The position numbers and the translations under genes are program-made. 64,000 nucleotides of DNA, from contig NZ_MBQD01000020.1 of the NCBI RefSeq assembly GCF_001693815.1, positions 1 through 64,000 of the forward strand, in the 5' to 3' direction. This document shows positions 63,399-64,000 of the stretch, in pieces (position 1 is the first letter of the stretch; every line of letters starts with the position of its first letter). This DNA is from Tessaracoccus lapidicaptus. GTDB lineage: Bacteria; Actinomycetota; Actinomycetes; Propionibacteriales; Propionibacteriaceae. The notes beneath the pieces are model-generated. The model ran no database searches and was not told the DNA's origin. It saw only the letters and a list, made by a program, of their open reading frames with translations.

Positions 63399-64000
63399 CG
63401 GACGCGCACACCGCGCCGACAGTCGAGGTCGATCCGTCCCTGCCGATCGCGGTGGAGGCGGAGCGCATCGCCGCGCTGATCCGCGACCACCAGGTGGTGG
63501 TCGTGGCGGGTGAGACCGGATCGGGAAAGACGACTCAGCTGCCGAAGATCTGCCTGCTCGCAGGCAGGGAGCGCATCGCGCACACCCAGCCGCGGCGCAT
63601 CGCGGCGCGCACCGTGGCACAGCGGATCGCGGCCGAATGCGGCGTCGAGCTCGGGGACTTCGTGGGCTACCAGGTCAGGTTCACGCGGAAGGTGTCGGCC
63701 GAGACCCGCATCAAGGTGATGACCGACGGCATCCTGCTCTCGGAACTCACCCACGACCGGCGCCTCAGCCGCTACGACACGATCATCATCGACGAGGCGC
63801 ACGAGCGCAGCCTCAACATCGACTTCCTGCTCGGCTACCTCAGGCAGCTGCTGCCGGCGCGCCCGGACCTGCGGGTCATCGTGACGTCGGCGACCATCGA
63901 CACCGCGCGGTTCTCGGCGCACTTCGACGACGCCCCCGTCGTGGAGGTGTCAGGGCGCACCTACCCGGTGGAGACGCGCTACCGGCCGCTCAACGAGGAC
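63395..64000 (+). CDS. hrpA: ATP-dependent helicase HrpA (N-terminus; continues beyond window)
   Basis: The first 202 residues are present. They include Walker [10 protein letters not shown] (residues 39-47), [40 protein letters not shown], the DEAH box [20 protein letters not shown] and [15 protein letters not shown]. This is the DEAH-box RNA helicase HrpA, which rescues stalled ribosomes in E. coli. ATG at 63395 overlaps the stress-protein stop by 4 nt. Confidence 0.93.
   Translation, partial: MTDAHTAPTVEVDPSLPIAVEAERIAALIRDHQVVVVAGETGSGKTTQLPKICLLAGRERIAHTQPRRIAARTVAQRIAAECGVELGDFVGYQVRFTRKVSAETRIKVMTDGILLSELTHDRRLSRYDTIIIDEAHERSLNIDFLLGYLRQLLPARPDLRVIVTSATIDTARFSAHFDDAPVVEVSGRTYPVETRYRPLNED

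Overview
The window is very GC-rich, densely coded DNA with short gaps, many GTG starts and many 4-base start/stop overlaps. Several gene orders point to an actinobacterium: ftsK-rimO-pgsA-cinA-clgR, DUF3046-recA-recX, miaB-miaA-dapF-hflX, and lexA divergent from a small membrane-protein gene followed by nrdR. A B12-dependent ribonucleotide reductase (nrdJ) next to nrdR, RNase Y and this synteny suggest Propionibacteriaceae (for example Tessaracoccus or Propioniciclava-like). That placement is inference; no rRNA or tRNA gene was seen.

Region 1 (1-4.7 kb) is an accessory island with visibly less GC-rich stretches. It starts with a truncated membrane-anchored protein. It then carries three toxin-antitoxin modules (YefM/YoeB, MntA/HepT, HigB/HigA) around two unrecognised genes, one with a HEPN-like R-x5-H motif.

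Region 2 (4.7-25 kb) is a mosaic of small metabolic, stress and regulatory genes: an isochorismatase-fold hydrolase divergent from a GlxA-type regulator, a standalone AraC DNA-binding domain, a NERD nuclease-domain protein, an ankyrin lipoprotein built from a duplicated block, GNAT acetyltransferases, a LON-domain protein, a PAC2 protein and an MFS exporter with a divergent ArsR-type regulator. At 16.2-19.1 kb a cysteine desulfurase, a DsrE protein and an OsmC protein are transcribed divergently from an ArsR-rhodanese fusion; I read this as a persulfide-responsive module. Three intergenic spots (13.75, 22.45 and 23.5 kb) share a palindromic repeat (GACGCCTG, 10-nt loop, CAGGCGTC); the last one runs into a 20-bp tandem array.

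Region 3 (25-64 kb) is mostly core genome: cytochrome P450, plsC, ddl, thiL, ftsK, rimO, pgsA, cinA, clgR, a DeoR regulator, recA/recX, rny, miaB, miaA, dapF, hflX, dinG, lexA, nrdR/nrdJ, an old-yellow-enzyme-type reductase, sseA, ilvD, corA, DedA and AEC membrane proteins, a universal stress protein and the start of hrpA. SOS boxes are visible before recA, lexA and the gene divergent from lexA. That last gene occupies the place of the SOS division inhibitors ChiZ/DivS but has no LysM domain.
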